DNA of 64,000 nt, from positions 333,501 through 397,500 of the forward strand of contig NZ_CP050695.1 of the NCBI RefSeq assembly GCF_012044895.1, written 5' to 3'. Made by a program: the position numbers and the translations under genes. The stretch's first letter is position 1. Each line of letters starts with the position of its first letter. The notes beneath the pieces were generated by a model, which saw nothing but the letters and a program-made list of their open reading frames with translations, did not search any database and was not told the DNA's origin. Below are positions 36,476 through 45,268 of the stretch, one piece after another. Source of the stretch: Aquisalimonas sp. 2447. GTDB taxonomy: Bacteria; Pseudomonadota; Gammaproteobacteria; Nitrococcales; Aquisalimonadaceae.

Positions 36476-37477
36476 GTGACCGACCTGATCCGCCTCACCG
36501 ACCGCGGGCTCTACTGCGCCGCCGGGGACTTCTACATCGACCCCTGGCGACCGGTGGAGCGGGCGGTGATTACCCATGCCCACGGCGATCATGCCCGCTG
36601 GGGCCACCGCGCCTACTACGCCGCCCATGCCAGCCGTTCGCTTCTTGCCCACCGTCTGAGCCGTGATGCCCTGATTCTCACCGCCGCCTACGGACACGCG
36701 TTCAGGCTCGGGGACGCCCGGGTCTCGTTCCACCCGGCGGGCCACGTGCTGGGATCCGCCCAGGTGCGGGTGGAGCACGGTGGCCGGGTATGGGTGGTCT
36801 CCGGCGATTACAAGCGCGACAGTGACCCCACCTGCGTACCGTTCGAAGTGGTGCCCTGCGACACTTTCATCACCGAAGCCACCTTCGCCCTGCCGGTGTT
36901 CCGCTGGCAGCCGGTCCCCCGGGTGGTCGCGGACATCGCGGACTGGTGGCAGGAGGCGGCCCGGCGCGGGCGCACCGCCGTCCTGTTCTGCTACGCCCTG
37001 GGCAAGGCGCAACGGGTGCTGGCCGAACTGCTTGCCCATACCAGTGCCACCGCCTACCTGCACGGCGCGCTGGTGCCGCTGGTGGCCGCCTACCGGCAGG
37101 CTGGCGTTGACATGCTGCCCACACAACCGGTGAGTGCCATGCCCCGTAATCACGACTTTCGCGGCAGTCTGGTGCTGGCACCGCCGTCCGCGGCCGGCAG
37201 TACCTGGATGAAGCGCTTGCGCCCCGAGTCCACGGGATTCGTTTCTGGCTGGATGCGCATTCGCGGTAACCGGCGGCGCCGTGGTTATGACCGCGGCTTC
37301 GTCATCTCCGATCATGTGGACTGGCCCGATCTGCTGCAGACCATCCGGGAGACTGGCGCCTCCCGGGTGCTGGCCACCCATGGCCGCACCGACGTGCTGG
37401 TGCGCTATCTCAACGAGGTGGAGGGGGTTGCGGCGGCGCCCCTGGAGACCGCCTTCACCGGTGAGGCCGAAGGCTGA
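36476..37477 (+). CDS. Ligase-associated DNA exonuclease (MBL/beta-CASP fold)
   Basis: 333-residue metallo-beta-lactamase-fold protein of the ligase-associated group. The metal site HxHxDH is seen in THAHGDHARWG, with PAGHVLGSAQV and GDYKRDSD as later metal-binding segments, and an SDHVDWPDL block near the C terminus. GTG 36476 is chosen because the homologous region begins at LIRLTDRGLYC; a longer frame upstream overlaps the adenosyltransferase gene and is not protein-like. Its stop overlaps the ligase ATG (TGATG), the standard order exonuclease-ligase. Expected to trim DNA ends in a repair pathway. Confidence 0.9.
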   Translation: MTDLIRLTDRGLYCAAGDFYIDPWRPVERAVITHAHGDHARWGHRAYYAAHASRSLLAHRLSRDALILTAAYGHAFRLGDARVSFHPAGHVLGSAQVRVEHGGRVWVVSGDYKRDSDPTCVPFEVVPCDTFITEATFALPVFRWQPVPRVVADIADWWQEAARRGRTAVLFCYALGKAQRVLAELLAHTSATAYLHGALVPLVAAYRQAGVDMLPTQPVSAMPRNHDFRGSLVLAPPSAAGSTWMKRLRPESTGFVSGWMRIRGNRRRRGYDRGFVISDHVDWPDLLQTIRETGASRVLATHGRTDVLVRYLNEVEGVAAAPLETAFTGEAEG

Positions 37478-39081
37478 TGCAGCGGTTCACCCGCCTGTAC
37501 CAGGCCCTGGACGAGACCACGGCCACCTCGGAGAAGATCGCCGCCATGGAGGCGTACTTCGGCGTCGCGCCGCCGGCGGATGCTGCCTGGGCGGTGTACT
37601 TCCTCACCGGCCGCCGTCTGCGCCGCCTGGTGCCCACGGCGGAACTGCGCCGATGGACCCTGGAGATGACCGGCATGCCCGACTGGCTGCTGGAGGAGAC
37701 CTACGCCGCCGTGGGTGACCTGGCGGAGACCCTGGCGTTGCTGCTGGACAACCCGTTCGCGCCGCCGGAACGGGACGAAACGCCGCTGCACGTCTGGGTG
37801 GAGCAACGCCTGCGGCCGTTGCGGAAACTGGACGCCGACGGGCGCCGCGCCGCGGTCACCGGCTGGTGGCAGGCCCTGCCCACGGACAACCGCTTTCTGC
37901 TCAACAAGATGCTCACCGGCGGCTTCCGCGTCGGCGTGAGCCGTCGGCTGGTGGTCAGGGCCCTGGCCCGGATGAGCGGTCTGGAGACAGCCACCATCGC
38001 CCATCGGCTCATGGGTCAGTGGCAACCCTCCGCCGACGCCTTCCGGGCCCTGCTGGACCCGGAGGAGCAGGGGGAGGATCGCTCCCGGCCCTATCCCTTT
38101 TTCCTGGCATCCCCCCTGGAGGACAGTCCGGATGGCCTGGGCAACCGGCAGGACTGGCTGGCGGAGTGGAAGTGGGACGGCATTCGCGGTCAGCTGCTGC
38201 GCCGCGGGGGCGAGTGCTACATCTGGTCCCGGGGTGAGGACATGATGGCCGGCCGCTTCCCCGAGATCGAGGCCGCCGCCGCTGCGCTGCCCGACGGCCT
38301 GGTGCTGGACGGTGAGATCCTGGCCTGGCGGGACGACGGCCCGCTGCCGTTCAACGTGCTGCAGCACCGGATCGGTCGCCTGCGCCCATCGGTGCGGGTC
38401 CAGCGCGAGGCACCGGTGCTGTTCCTGGCCTACGACTTGCTCGAAGCCGACGCCGAGGACTGGCGGGCCGCCCCCCTGGAGCAGCGGCGGCAACGGCTGG
38501 AGCGCGAGCTGACCGGCATCCAGGGTGCCATCGCACCTTCCCGGCCCCTGCTGGAGGCCGAGGACTGGGAACAGCTGGGTCAGTTGCGGGCGCAGGCGCG
38601 GGATCACGCCACCGAGGGCATCATGCTCAAGCGCCGGGGCTCGCCGTACCGGGTGGGGCGCGTGCGCGGTGACTGGTGGAAGTGGAAACTGGCCCCGCGC
38701 ACCATCGATGCCGTGCTGCTCTATGCGCAGCCCGGCCACGGGCGGCGCTCCAGCCTGTTCACCGACTACACCTTCGGGGTCCGCGACGGCGATGCCCTGG
38801 TGCCCGTCGCCAAGGCCTATTCCGGGCTGGATCAGCAGGAGATCGAGCAGCTGGATCGCTGGATCCGCCAGCATACCGTCGAGCGGTTCGGGCCCGTGCG
38901 CTCGGTGGAGCCGGCGCAGGTCTTCGAGCTGGCGTTCGAGGGCATTGCCCCGTCGCGGCGGCACAAGTCCGGCGTCGCCCTGCGATTTCCCCGCATCAGT
39001 CGCTGGCGCCAGGACCTTGGCGCCAGCGAAGCGGACACCCTGGCGGATGTGCGCGCCCTGTTGCCGGACGATAGCGGCTGA
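37477..39081 (+). CDS. ATP-dependent DNA ligase (ligase-associated repair cluster)
   Basis: 534-residue bacterial ATP-dependent ligase. An N-terminal DNA-binding helical domain (about 1-200) comes first, then the nucleotidyltransferase domain with the adenylated lysine K232 in EWKWDGIRG, motif III-like VLDGEILAW, and motif V EGIMLKRRGSPYRVGR-KWK, then an OB-fold C terminus (about 400-534). It seals nicks using ATP and is separate from the NAD-dependent replicative ligase. ATG overlaps the exonuclease stop. The companion helicase and PdeM lie 1.3 kb on, beyond two opposed outer-membrane genes. Confidence 0.94.
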   Translation: MQRFTRLYQALDETTATSEKIAAMEAYFGVAPPADAAWAVYFLTGRRLRRLVPTAELRRWTLEMTGMPDWLLEETYAAVGDLAETLALLLDNPFAPPERDETPLHVWVEQRLRPLRKLDADGRRAAVTGWWQALPTDNRFLLNKMLTGGFRVGVSRRLVVRALARMSGLETATIAHRLMGQWQPSADAFRALLDPEEQGEDRSRPYPFFLASPLEDSPDGLGNRQDWLAEWKWDGIRGQLLRRGGECYIWSRGEDMMAGRFPEIEAAAAALPDGLVLDGEILAWRDDGPLPFNVLQHRIGRLRPSVRVQREAPVLFLAYDLLEADAEDWRAAPLEQRRQRLERELTGIQGAIAPSRPLLEAEDWEQLGQLRAQARDHATEGIMLKRRGSPYRVGRVRGDWWKWKLAPRTIDAVLLYAQPGHGRRSSLFTDYTFGVRDGDALVPVAKAYSGLDQQEIEQLDRWIRQHTVERFGPVRSVEPAQVFELAFEGIAPSRRHKSGVALRFPRISRWRQDLGASEADTLADVRALLPDDSG

Positions 39082-39090
39082 TGCGTCCGT

Positions 39091-39654
39091 TCAGAAGCGC
39101 AGGTTGACGCCGGCGGTGGCGATACTCAGGCGGTCCAGATCAACGTCCACCTCGCCGCCGTTCCCCTGGGGCTCGGTGCGCAGGCGGGTGAACATCTGCC
39201 GCACGCCCAGTTCCACGTCCACGTGCCGGGTGACGGCATAGATGACGCCGCCCTGCAGGCTCACCGCGGGCATGGTGTCGAAGCTGTTGTCGCCATCCCA
39301 GCTCAGGGTGATCGCCCCGCCGCCGACGCCGCCGAAGACGCTGAGCCGTGGTGTGGCGAACCACAGTGCGTCCGCGTTCACCGTCAGCGACGACACCAGG
39401 TAGCCGCTGGGGCGGATCAGCGTCCACTGGCCGTAGATGCGGTAGCCGGGCCGGATCAGCCCCACGCGCAGGTGTCCACCGATCTCGTCCTCGCGGCCGA
39501 CGTCCACCAGATCCCGGTCATCACTGTCGAAGTGCAGCCGGTGTTCACCCAGCCCGATGCCGACGAAGGGCTCTTCGGCGTCCTGCGCCAGAGTCGGTGC
39601 GGCCGAAAACGATAGAAGCACCAGGGCGACGGTTACAAAGGCGGTTCGTTTCAT
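39091..39654 (-). CDS. Outer-membrane beta-barrel protein (small, OmpA/OmpW-like size)
   Basis: 187 residues with signal peptide (about 1-23, ending TLAQ). The rest alternates polar and hydrophobic residues in strands, and the chain ends AGVNLRF with a terminal aromatic, the usual sorting signal for barrel assembly. No specific family can be named. Convergent with the ligase gene (10 bp between stops). Its C terminus and size match the neighbouring gene at 39678, suggesting a duplicated pair. Confidence 0.7.
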   Translation of the reverse strand: MKRTAFVTVALVLLSFSAAPTLAQDAEEPFVGIGLGEHRLHFDSDDRDLVDVGREDEIGGHLRVGLIRPGYRIYGQWTLIRPSGYLVSSLTVNADALWFATPRLSVFGGVGGGAITLSWDGDNSFDTMPAVSLQGGVIYAVTRHVDVELGVRQMFTRLRTEPQGNGGEVDVDLDRLSIATAGVNLRF

Positions 39655-39677
39655 GTCGGTTCTCCGAACACTAGATA

Positions 39678-40295
39678 CTAGAAGCGGAAATTGACTCCGG
39701 CGTGAACCATGCGGATGTTGCGGATCCGCACCTTGCCACTTTTCTCGTTCCCGCGGAAACGCCCACTGATTTCCGTGTGCAGGTAACGGTAGCCGATCTC
39801 CACCTGCACCAGATCAGTGACCTCGATCAGTCCGCCGGCACGGGCGCCCACAACCGGCCCGGAATCACTCTGATCACGCACGCCGAAGTTGTCGCCGCCG
39901 CCCAGGGGGTCGTTGCTGTTCCAGTCCGCCGAGGCGTAGCCCACCACCAGGCCGGCAAAGCCCGAGAACAGGTCGCCGCCGGGGATGAGATAGTCCAGGG
40001 ACGCCATGCCCAGCAGCAACTCGGCCTCGTCGTAGTTGGTCCGTGCGATCTCCACGTCGTACCGTGCCGGCCGCCCGGTACGCCCGAACCGCAGCAGGGG
40101 GCCATCGCTCAGGGTGTTGACGCCGCTGCCCACCCCGCCGTCGGTGCGGATGCGCGACTGCGCCGTGAATCCGGCGATACCCACGTACATGCGCCGCTCC
40201 ACCTGCAGCGCCACGGCCCGGTCCTCGGCCACCGAGGGCGCCGGCGTCCAGAGGAGCGCAAGGCAGAGCGGTAGCAGCCAGCGGGCCTTGGTCAT
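39678..40295 (-). CDS. Outer-membrane beta-barrel protein (paralogue-like partner)
   Basis: 205 residues with signal peptide (about 1-22, ending SVAE), an alternating-strand body with acidic loops and the C-terminal AGVNFRF barrel signal. ATG 40295 is preferred to the upstream in-frame starts because GGAG lies 8 bp before it and a signal peptide begins there. It lies 23 bp upstream of the other barrel gene on the minus strand and is divergent from the helicase gene (67 bp between starts). Function unknown. Confidence 0.7.
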   Translation of the reverse strand: MTKARWLLPLCLALLWTPAPSVAEDRAVALQVERRMYVGIAGFTAQSRIRTDGGVGSGVNTLSDGPLLRFGRTGRPARYDVEIARTNYDEAELLLGMASLDYLIPGGDLFSGFAGLVVGYASADWNSNDPLGGGDNFGVRDQSDSGPVVGARAGGLIEVTDLVQVEIGYRYLHTEISGRFRGNEKSGKVRIRNIRMVHAGVNFRF

Positions 40296-40362
40296 GTGCG
40301 GTGTCTCCAGCGGCGAACGGCGTGAACAGGGCAGGGCACGTAAACGGTCCGTAACGGTCATA

Positions 40363-42813
40363 ATGCCAGTCATGCCAAGCAAACAGCCAATCGAGGACTG
40401 GTTCACCGCCCGGGACTGGGCGCCCTTCGCGTTCCAGCGTGAAACCTGGGAGGCCTACCGGCGGGGCGAAAGTGGCCTCATTCACGCGCCCACCGGGACC
40501 GGCAAGACCCTGGCCGCCTGGTTCGGCCCGGTGATGGACTGGCTGGATGCGGGCGGGCAGGGCGCGCCGCCCCTCACCGTGCTCTGGATCACCCCATTGC
40601 GCGCCCTGGCTGCCGACACCAGCGCCAACCTGCACCAGACCATCACCGAACTCGGATTGCCCTGGGCCCTGGAGGCCCGCACCGGTGACAGCTCCAGCGC
40701 CACACGCAGTCGCCAGCGCCGCCGTCTGCCCTCGGCACTTGTGACAACCCCCGAGAGTCTGTCCCTGCTGCTCAGCTATGCTGATGCCCACGAGCGTTTC
40801 CGCCACCTGCGCTGCGTGGTTGTGGACGAGTGGCACGAGCTGCTGGGCAGCAAGCGGGGTGTGCAACTGCAGCTCTGCCTGGCCCACCTGCGCATGCTCT
40901 GCCCGGAACTGCGCACCTGGGGGCTGTCCGCGACCCTGGGCAACCTCGACCAGGCCCGGGATGTACTCCTGGGCCCCGGACGCCAGGGGCGTCTGGTTCA
41001 GGGTCTGCTGCCGAAGCGCACCCGTATTGACGCCGTCGTTCCGGCCACCATGGAGCGCTTCCCGTGGGCCGGCCATCTGGGGACGCGCCTGGTGGAGCAG
41101 GTGCTGGCGGCGCTGGATACCGCCGACACCAGCCTGCTTTTCACCAATACCCGCTCCCAGGCGGAACTCTGGCACCAGGCGCTGCTGGAGGCGCGGCCGG
41201 ACTGGTTCGACCAGATTGCCCTGCATCACGGCTCCCTGGACCGCAGCCTGCGGGAGCGGGTGGAGGCGTGGCTGCGGGAGGGCTCCATTCGCTGCGTGGT
41301 GGCCACCTCCAGCCTGGACCTCGGGGTGGACTTCTCGCCGGTGGATCAGGTGCTGCAGGTGGGCAGCCCCAAGGGCGTGGCCCGGCTGCTGCAGCGCGCC
41401 GGCCGTAGCGGCCATCAGCCGGGCGCCGAGAGCGCGGTGCTGTGCGTGCCCACCCACGCCCTGGAGCTGGTGGAGATTGCCGCGGCGCGGGATGGTGCCG
41501 AAGCCGGGGAAGTGGAGGCGCGCCCGCCGCCGGAGCGCTGTCTGGACGTGCTGGTGCAGCACCTGGTGACCCTGGCCCTGGGCCCGGGTTTCACCGCCGA
41601 GGCGCAGCTTGCCGAGGTGCGCACCACCGACGCCTACGCGGCCCTCAGCGATGACGAGTGGCAGTGGGTGCTGGACTTCATTACCACCGGCGGTGCCACC
41701 CTCAGGGCTTACCCGCAGTACCGGCGGGCGGTTCGCGATGCCGATGGCATCTACCGGGTCACGGACACCGCCATTGCCCGCCGCCACCGCATGACCCTGG
41801 GCACCATCACCGCCGACAGCATGATGCGGGTGAAATACCGGCGCGGCGGCCTGGTGGGGTACGTGGAAGAGGCTTTCGTGGCACGGCTGAAACCCGGTGA
41901 GCAGTTCCTGTTCAGCGGCCGCATGCTGGAGCTGGTGCGTGTCCGTGACATGACCGCCTACGTGCGCGCCGCCCGCGGGCAGACCCGCGCCGTGCCGCGC
42001 TGGATGGGCGGCCGTATGCCGCTGTCCACCCGCCTGGCCGATGGTGTCGCTGCGCGTCTGGAGAAGGCGGCCGCCGGTGTCTGGGAAGGGCCGGAGATGA
42101 CCGCGGTGCGGCCGGTGCTGACGGCGCAGGCGACCACTTCACGGTTGCCGTCCGCCGACCAGCTGCTGGTGGAACGGATCAGTTCCCGGGAGGGCCAGCA
42201 CCTGTTCCTGTACCCCTTTGCCGGGCGGCTCGCCCACGAGGCCCTGTCCGCCCTGGTGGCCTGGCGGCTGACCCGGAACGTGGAGGCCACTTTCGGCTTC
42301 TCCATGAACGACTACGGCTTCGAACTCGTCTCCCGGCGGCTGCCGGAGGTGGACGAGCCCATGCTGGCACGGGTGCTCTCGCCGCAGAACCTGGAAGAGG
42401 ACCTGCGGGCCAGTCTCAATGCCGCCGAGATGGCCCGTCGGCATTTCCGGGAAATCGCCCGGGTGGCCGGGCTGGTGTTCGAGGGCTACCCGGGGCGCGG
42501 CAAGTCCACGCGCCAGGTGCAGGCGTCCAGCGGCCTGATCTTCGACGTCTTCCAGCGGTATGATGCCGACAACCCGTTGCTGCGCCAGGCCGAGCGCGAG
42601 GTGCTGGAGGGGCAGCTGGAACTCTCCCGCCTGGAGCAGCGGCTGCGGCGCCTGGAGACCCAGCGCATCGTGCTGACGCGGCCGCAACGGCTGACACCGC
42701 TGGCCTTTCCCCTGTGGGCGAGCCGGGTCCAGTCGCGGGTCAGCTCCGAGGACTGGCAGACCCGGCTGCAGCGCATGCTGGGGCAACTGGAGCGCAATAC
42801 ACCCCATGGTTGA
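40363..42813 (+). CDS. Ligase-associated DEXH-box DNA helicase (Lhr-like)
   Basis: 816-residue superfamily 2 helicase. Motif I is APTGTGKTLAAW, motif II VVVDEWHELLGSKRG, motif III GLSATLGN, motif V LDLGVDFSPVDQVLQVGSPKG and motif VI QRAGRSGHQPG. The C-terminal part (about 450-816) is the large accessory region of the Lhr/DOB1 type. Two in-frame ATGs (40363, 40372) lack clear ribosome sites; the first is used. It belongs to the ligase-associated module with the exonuclease, ligase and PdeM; its stop overlaps the pdeM start by 8 bp. Confidence 0.92.
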   Translation: MPVMPSKQPIEDWFTARDWAPFAFQRETWEAYRRGESGLIHAPTGTGKTLAAWFGPVMDWLDAGGQGAPPLTVLWITPLRALAADTSANLHQTITELGLPWALEARTGDSSSATRSRQRRRLPSALVTTPESLSLLLSYADAHERFRHLRCVVVDEWHELLGSKRGVQLQLCLAHLRMLCPELRTWGLSATLGNLDQARDVLLGPGRQGRLVQGLLPKRTRIDAVVPATMERFPWAGHLGTRLVEQVLAALDTADTSLLFTNTRSQAELWHQALLEARPDWFDQIALHHGSLDRSLRERVEAWLREGSIRCVVATSSLDLGVDFSPVDQVLQVGSPKGVARLLQRAGRSGHQPGAESAVLCVPTHALELVEIAAARDGAEAGEVEARPPPERCLDVLVQHLVTLALGPGFTAEAQLAEVRTTDAYAALSDDEWQWVLDFITTGGATLRAYPQYRRAVRDADGIYRVTDTAIARRHRMTLGTITADSMMRVKYRRGGLVGYVEEAFVARLKPGEQFLFSGRMLELVRVRDMTAYVRAARGQTRAVPRWMGGRMPLSTRLADGVAARLEKAAAGVWEGPEMTAVRPVLTAQATTSRLPSADQLLVERISSREGQHLFLYPFAGRLAHEALSALVAWRLTRNVEATFGFSMNDYGFELVSRRLPEVDEPMLARVLSPQNLEEDLRASLNAAEMARRHFREIARVAGLVFEGYPGRGKSTRQVQASSGLIFDVFQRYDADNPLLRQAEREVLEGQLELSRLEQRLRRLETQRIVLTRPQRLTPLAFPLWASRVQSRVSSEDWQTRLQRMLGQLERNTPHG

Positions 42814-43489
42814 AGCGGATTCGGACACTGCCGATGCGGCGGTGCTCACCGTCACGGTGGCGGGTGAGCAGCTGGAGCTCTGGCCGGGTCGAGCGGCGTA
42901 CTGGCCGCGGCGGCAGACCCTGCTGCTGGCGGACCCCCACTTCGGTAAGGCGGGCGTCTTCCGCCGGCGGGGGGTTCCCCTGCCGCGGGGGACCACCGGT
43001 GGTGACCTGCACCGGCTCGCCTGGTTGCTGCAGCGCACCGGCGCACGGCGGCTCATGGTGCTGGGGGATTTCCTTCATGCGGCGCCGTTGGCGACAGAGC
43101 CGTGGCTGCGGGAGTGGTCCGCGTGGCGCGAGCAGCACGGCGACGTGGCAATCCATGTGGTCGCCGGCAACCACGACCAGGGCGGCGCCCCGGCCGATCT
43201 CGACATCCAGTGGCACCATGAGGCCCTGGTTCGGGATCCGTTCGTTCTGGCCCATGAACCGGAACCCGACCCCCGCGGATACGTTCTCGCCGGCCACCTG
43301 CATCCGGTGTTCACCCTGCGCGGCGGCGGGGACCGGCTGCGTTTTCCGGTGTTCTGGTTCCGGGAGGCGGTGGCGGTGTTCCCGGCGTTCGGTGCGTTTA
43401 CCGGTGGTCACGGCGTGGAGCCCGGCTCCGGCGACCGCGTTTTCGCCGCCGGCGAGACGGCGTTGGTGGACTGTACGGCCCGGCGCTGA
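42806..43489 (+). CDS. pdeM: Ligase-associated DNA damage response endonuclease PdeM
   Basis: 227-residue calcineurin-like metallophosphoesterase. Metal motifs: LLLADPHFGK (D-x-H), VLGDFLHA (GD), VVAGNHDQGG (GNHD) and LAGHLHPVF (GH-x-H). This is the fourth member of the ligase-associated set and probably cleaves DNA. ATG at 42806 overlaps the helicase end, so translation is coupled. Convergent with the carboxypeptidase gene with 1 bp between the stops. Confidence 0.92.
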   Translation: MVEADSDTADAAVLTVTVAGEQLELWPGRAAYWPRRQTLLLADPHFGKAGVFRRRGVPLPRGTTGGDLHRLAWLLQRTGARRLMVLGDFLHAAPLATEPWLREWSAWREQHGDVAIHVVAGNHDQGGAPADLDIQWHHEALVRDPFVLAHEPEPDPRGYVLAGHLHPVFTLRGGGDRLRFPVFWFREAVAVFPAFGAFTGGHGVEPGSGDRVFAAGETALVDCTARR

Positions 43490-43490
43490 T

Positions 43491-45212
43491 TCATCGCGCC
43501 ACCACCGAACGCTGCAGCCAACCCAGCCGGTGATTGCCCACCGACAGTTCCAGGGTGCCCTCCCCGTGGACCAGCCAGGTCACCCGCTGCCGGTGGCCGT
43601 TGCCGCGGGAGCGCTGGAACCATGGCATGTGCGCGCCGCTGCCCTCGCCGTCGCCCCAGCCGTGCAGGTGGCCCAGCTCACGGCGGGCCTGCTGCGGGTG
43701 GGCCAGGTGGCAGTCCCGCGGATCCAGTTCGGCCATGACGCCGTGGTTCCACGGCAGCGCATGACTCGAAGGGATGCCGTTGGTGGCCAGGTAGCCGTGG
43801 TTGGCCACGGTGACGGTCACCTCCAGCAGCTGGTCTTCCAGTCGCGTGACCACGATCTCCTCGATCACCAGCCGTGGCAGCAAGGCGGTGACCCGGAGCC
43901 AGTAACTGCTCATGTCCTCGCACAGTTCGGGGAGCACCTCCGGTGGTGGATTCCACACGCCGATCACCGGGTCCGGACCACCCACCTCCACGGCCCCGAG
44001 CTGCGGGTGTTCCATGGGCGTCCAGTCGCCGAAGATGCGGCCCTGGTTGGAGTCCGCATCCCACAGCGCCAGGTTCTCCATGTCCAGGCGGCCGGCGGCG
44101 GTGTAGTGGTCCACGAACCGTCGCTGCTCCGGCATGCCGATACGCCGGAACAGATCCCACAGTTCGCACACCTCTGTCAGGCAGCCGCGCTGGTGGTAGG
44201 CGAAATCCGTGAGGTCACCGTGCAGCGGTTTCTCCGGCTCGTAGGTAAATTCGGCATAGCCGCTCACGGTGGGGTAACCCGTATAGGCACTGGCCCAGGT
44301 TTCCAGCAGGCGGTAGAGGCGGCGGTCGCCAGGGTCCATGCGGCTGTCCGGCTCCGCCCCCAGCGGGCGGATGAACACGCCGCCGAAGGTGTGCAGATTC
44401 AGCCAGGCGTAGATATTCGGGTGCGCGCTGACAAACCGCAGTACCGCGGCCGTTTCCACCTCGCTGCCCGGGTACGCACCGGCCCCGTTCTGTTCCGGTT
44501 CCGGGCGCCAGTCCCAGGGGAAGTTGCGGTTCAGATCCGGCGTGTTCGCCAGCGGATCGGGTTCGGGCACCGTGTCGCCGTCGAAGCCGACAATCTCGCC
44601 CTCCGGATAGAGGCGGTAGTAGGGCGGCGGGTCGTCCGGCGCCCGGGGCAGTATCAGTCCCGGGAACTGCTCGGCTGCGATGAAGTCCCCGGCCGGGTCG
44701 CGTACGCGCAGGTAACGGCAGCGGCCGTCACCGTCCAGATCCCGTGCCTGCCAGCGCGGCCCCGGTCGTTGCTCGTCGGTGATCCGGGCCGCCGAGCGCA
44801 CGAAGCCGCCGCGTGCCAGTACCGCCTCGGCCCCGTCCGGCGACAGCCGTGGCGCCACGTACAGGTGCACGCCACGAAGGGCATCGGCGATGGCCGGAGG
44901 CAGGTCCGGGGCCGCACTCCCCGGCTGCAGCTGCAGGCGCAGGAACGACTCGGCAATGGCCAGGGCCACGCTGGACGTGGCCAGTTCCGTGCCGTGCATG
45001 TTGCCGTCCACCCAGGCAGCGGGGCGCGTGGTGTCCGGATCCTGGCCGATCACCAGCAGGGGGATGGCGCGCCCCTCAGGTGTCTCCCCCAGCGTGCGCA
45101 GGCGCACCAGCGCGGGAAACGCGTCCGTCCAGGCGCGGAGCTGGGCCATCAGTGTGGCGTGGTCCAGGTAGTCGTGGCGAAACCCGTGGTCGAGTTCCTG
45201 CAGACCGGGCAT
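43491..45212 (-). CDS. M14-family zinc carboxypeptidase
   Basis: 573 residues. Zinc ligands H73 and E76 lie in GNMHGTELATS, and the third histidine in LNLHTFGGVFIR. The substrate-binding DLNRNFPWDW motif is present, so the catalytic site looks intact. The protein starts MPGLQELDHGFRHDYLDHATLMAQLRAW, after an ATG at 45212; an open extension further upstream overlaps the LysR gene and is not protein-like. No signal peptide is visible. The C-terminal beta domain is uncharacterised. The substrate peptide is unknown. The regulator gene upstream on the same strand (57 bp away) may control it. Confidence 0.88.
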   Translation of the reverse strand: MPGLQELDHGFRHDYLDHATLMAQLRAWTDAFPALVRLRTLGETPEGRAIPLLVIGQDPDTTRPAAWVDGNMHGTELATSSVALAIAESFLRLQLQPGSAAPDLPPAIADALRGVHLYVAPRLSPDGAEAVLARGGFVRSAARITDEQRPGPRWQARDLDGDGRCRYLRVRDPAGDFIAAEQFPGLILPRAPDDPPPYYRLYPEGEIVGFDGDTVPEPDPLANTPDLNRNFPWDWRPEPEQNGAGAYPGSEVETAAVLRFVSAHPNIYAWLNLHTFGGVFIRPLGAEPDSRMDPGDRRLYRLLETWASAYTGYPTVSGYAEFTYEPEKPLHGDLTDFAYHQRGCLTEVCELWDLFRRIGMPEQRRFVDHYTAAGRLDMENLALWDADSNQGRIFGDWTPMEHPQLGAVEVGGPDPVIGVWNPPPEVLPELCEDMSSYWLRVTALLPRLVIEEIVVTRLEDQLLEVTVTVANHGYLATNGIPSSHALPWNHGVMAELDPRDCHLAHPQQARRELGHLHGWGDGEGSGAHMPWFQRSRGNGHRQRVTWLVHGEGTLELSVGNHRLGWLQRSVVAR

Positions 45213-45268
45213 GGGGGTGTCCGTGGTTGCTGGGTCTGCCCCTGATATAGAACAACCGCAGGGCGTTG

